Source of the DNA: a bacterium
GTDB taxonomy: Bacteria; Actinomycetota; Humimicrobiia; Humimicrobiales; Humimicrobiaceae
Reading direction: 5' to 3'
NCBI GenBank assembly: GCA_030611285.1
Contig: JAUWQC010000064.1
Coordinates: 1 to 6,174, forward strand
Length of the DNA: 6,174 nt
Shown here: positions 5,839 through 6,174 of the stretch, in pieces
Numbering within the stretch: position 1 is the first letter of the stretch
Layout of the letters: each line of letters starts with the position of its first letter
Notes under the pieces: model-generated
Told to the model about the DNA's origin: nothing
The model's database searches: none
The model's input: only the letters and a program-made list of their open reading frames with translations
Position numbers and translations under genes: made by a program

Positions 5839-6174
5839 TGATTTTTTAATACTGATTTTTTCTTCTTTTCCCGGTAAAAGTCTCAATTCTATCCCGCCGC
5901 TGATCCTTAAAACAACATTCATTATCCAGACCACTAAAGTTCCAAAAGCAGCATAGAGTACAGAAGCAAACAAGCCTCCGACTATTGATATCACAATAGT
6001 TATTACCATTCCTCCACCTAAGAAACCTGATATACCCGTGTCTCCTAAACCAAGGCTTTCCAGCATACTATTTATATCAATACCGGAAGAAGATAATCCC
6101 AGCCAGGCAATAAGCCCAATTACTGCCATTACAATTACGGATAATATAAAGAATATTAAATAAAAAATCAGCAG
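5836..6174 (-). CDS. DUF3566-like transmembrane protein, C-terminal part
   Basis: The reading frame is open to the right edge, giving 113 visible residues; the ATG at 6129 is internal because 15 further hydrophobic codons precede it without a stop. Visible layout: a membrane span running in from the edge to about residue 26, a Gly/Ser-rich extracytoplasmic-looking loop (LESLGLGDTGISGFLGGG), a second long hydrophobic stretch, then NVVLRISGGIELRLLPGKEE and a basic tail. Two spans around a Gly/Ser loop, ending in GG-[IV]-E-[LV], fit my recollection of DUF3566, whose biochemical role is not well defined. The gene is followed by tRNA-Ile and tRNA-Ala in the same orientation, as Rv0007 is followed by ileT and alaT in M. 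tuberculosis, which strengthens the call. The family assignment rests on pattern and context, not on a search. Confidence 0.6.
   Translation of the reverse strand: MLIFYLIFFILSVIVMAVIGLIAWLGLSSSGIDINSMLESLGLGDTGISGFLGGGMVITIVISIVGGLFASVLYAAFGTLVVWIMNVVLRISGGIELRLLPGKEEKISIKKS

Noticed and set aside
5836..6129. Treating the ATG at 6129 as the gene start of the DUF3566-like protein
   Set aside because: The frame remains open for the remaining 45 nt to the edge and encodes the first part of the same membrane span, so the gene is 5' truncated by the window.

Overview
The window is an AT-rich bacterial chromosomal segment with short intergenic gaps. Lineage cannot be fixed from sequence alone. 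A lipoate-dependent 2-oxoacid/acetoin dehydrogenase operon, a SorC-family regulator and a PTS galactitol-type permease suggest a fermentative, sugar-using anaerobe. A low-GC Firmicute or a candidate phylum such as Atribacterota are guesses, held with low confidence.

Left region (1-3547, all minus strand). Read in transcription order, this is a SorC-family regulator (3547-2603), the E1 alpha subunit (2599-1571), the E1 beta subunit (1525-539) and the start of the E2 acyltransferase (371 to beyond the left edge). Regulator and E1 alpha are 3 nt apart and probably translationally coupled. E1 alpha and E1 beta are 45 nt apart. E2 follows a 167-nt gap that carries its own good promoter match. The enzymes most resemble acetoin dehydrogenase AcoA/AcoB plus AcoC, although the pyruvate dehydrogenase family is close. 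E1 decarboxylates or cleaves the substrate with thiamine diphosphate, and the lipoyl arm of E2 carries the acyl group to CoA. An E3 gene would be expected beyond the left edge.

Middle region (3548-5035). A 183-nt divergent regulatory region holds one promoter facing each way. A perfect 14-bp palindrome and an adjacent imperfect one lie over the predicted start point of the regulator promoter. On the plus strand is a GatC-like PTS EIIC permease with no EIIA or EIIB partner in the window. The regulator therefore sits between a sugar-type permease and a TPP/lipoate dehydrogenase and may control both.

Right region (5041-6174, minus strand). In transcription order this holds the C-terminal part of a DUF3566-like membrane protein (open to the right edge), a consensus-like promoter, tRNA-Ile(GAT), tRNA-Ala(TGC) and a 160-aa single-span membrane protein of unknown function. 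The order DUF3566 gene, tRNA-Ile, tRNA-Ala matches the stretch downstream of gyrA in Mycobacterium (Rv0007-ileT-alaT). This predicts gyrA just outside the right edge. There is no rRNA in the window, so this tRNA pair, familiar from rRNA spacers, is free-standing here. No CRISPR array, insertion sequence or other mobile element was seen.
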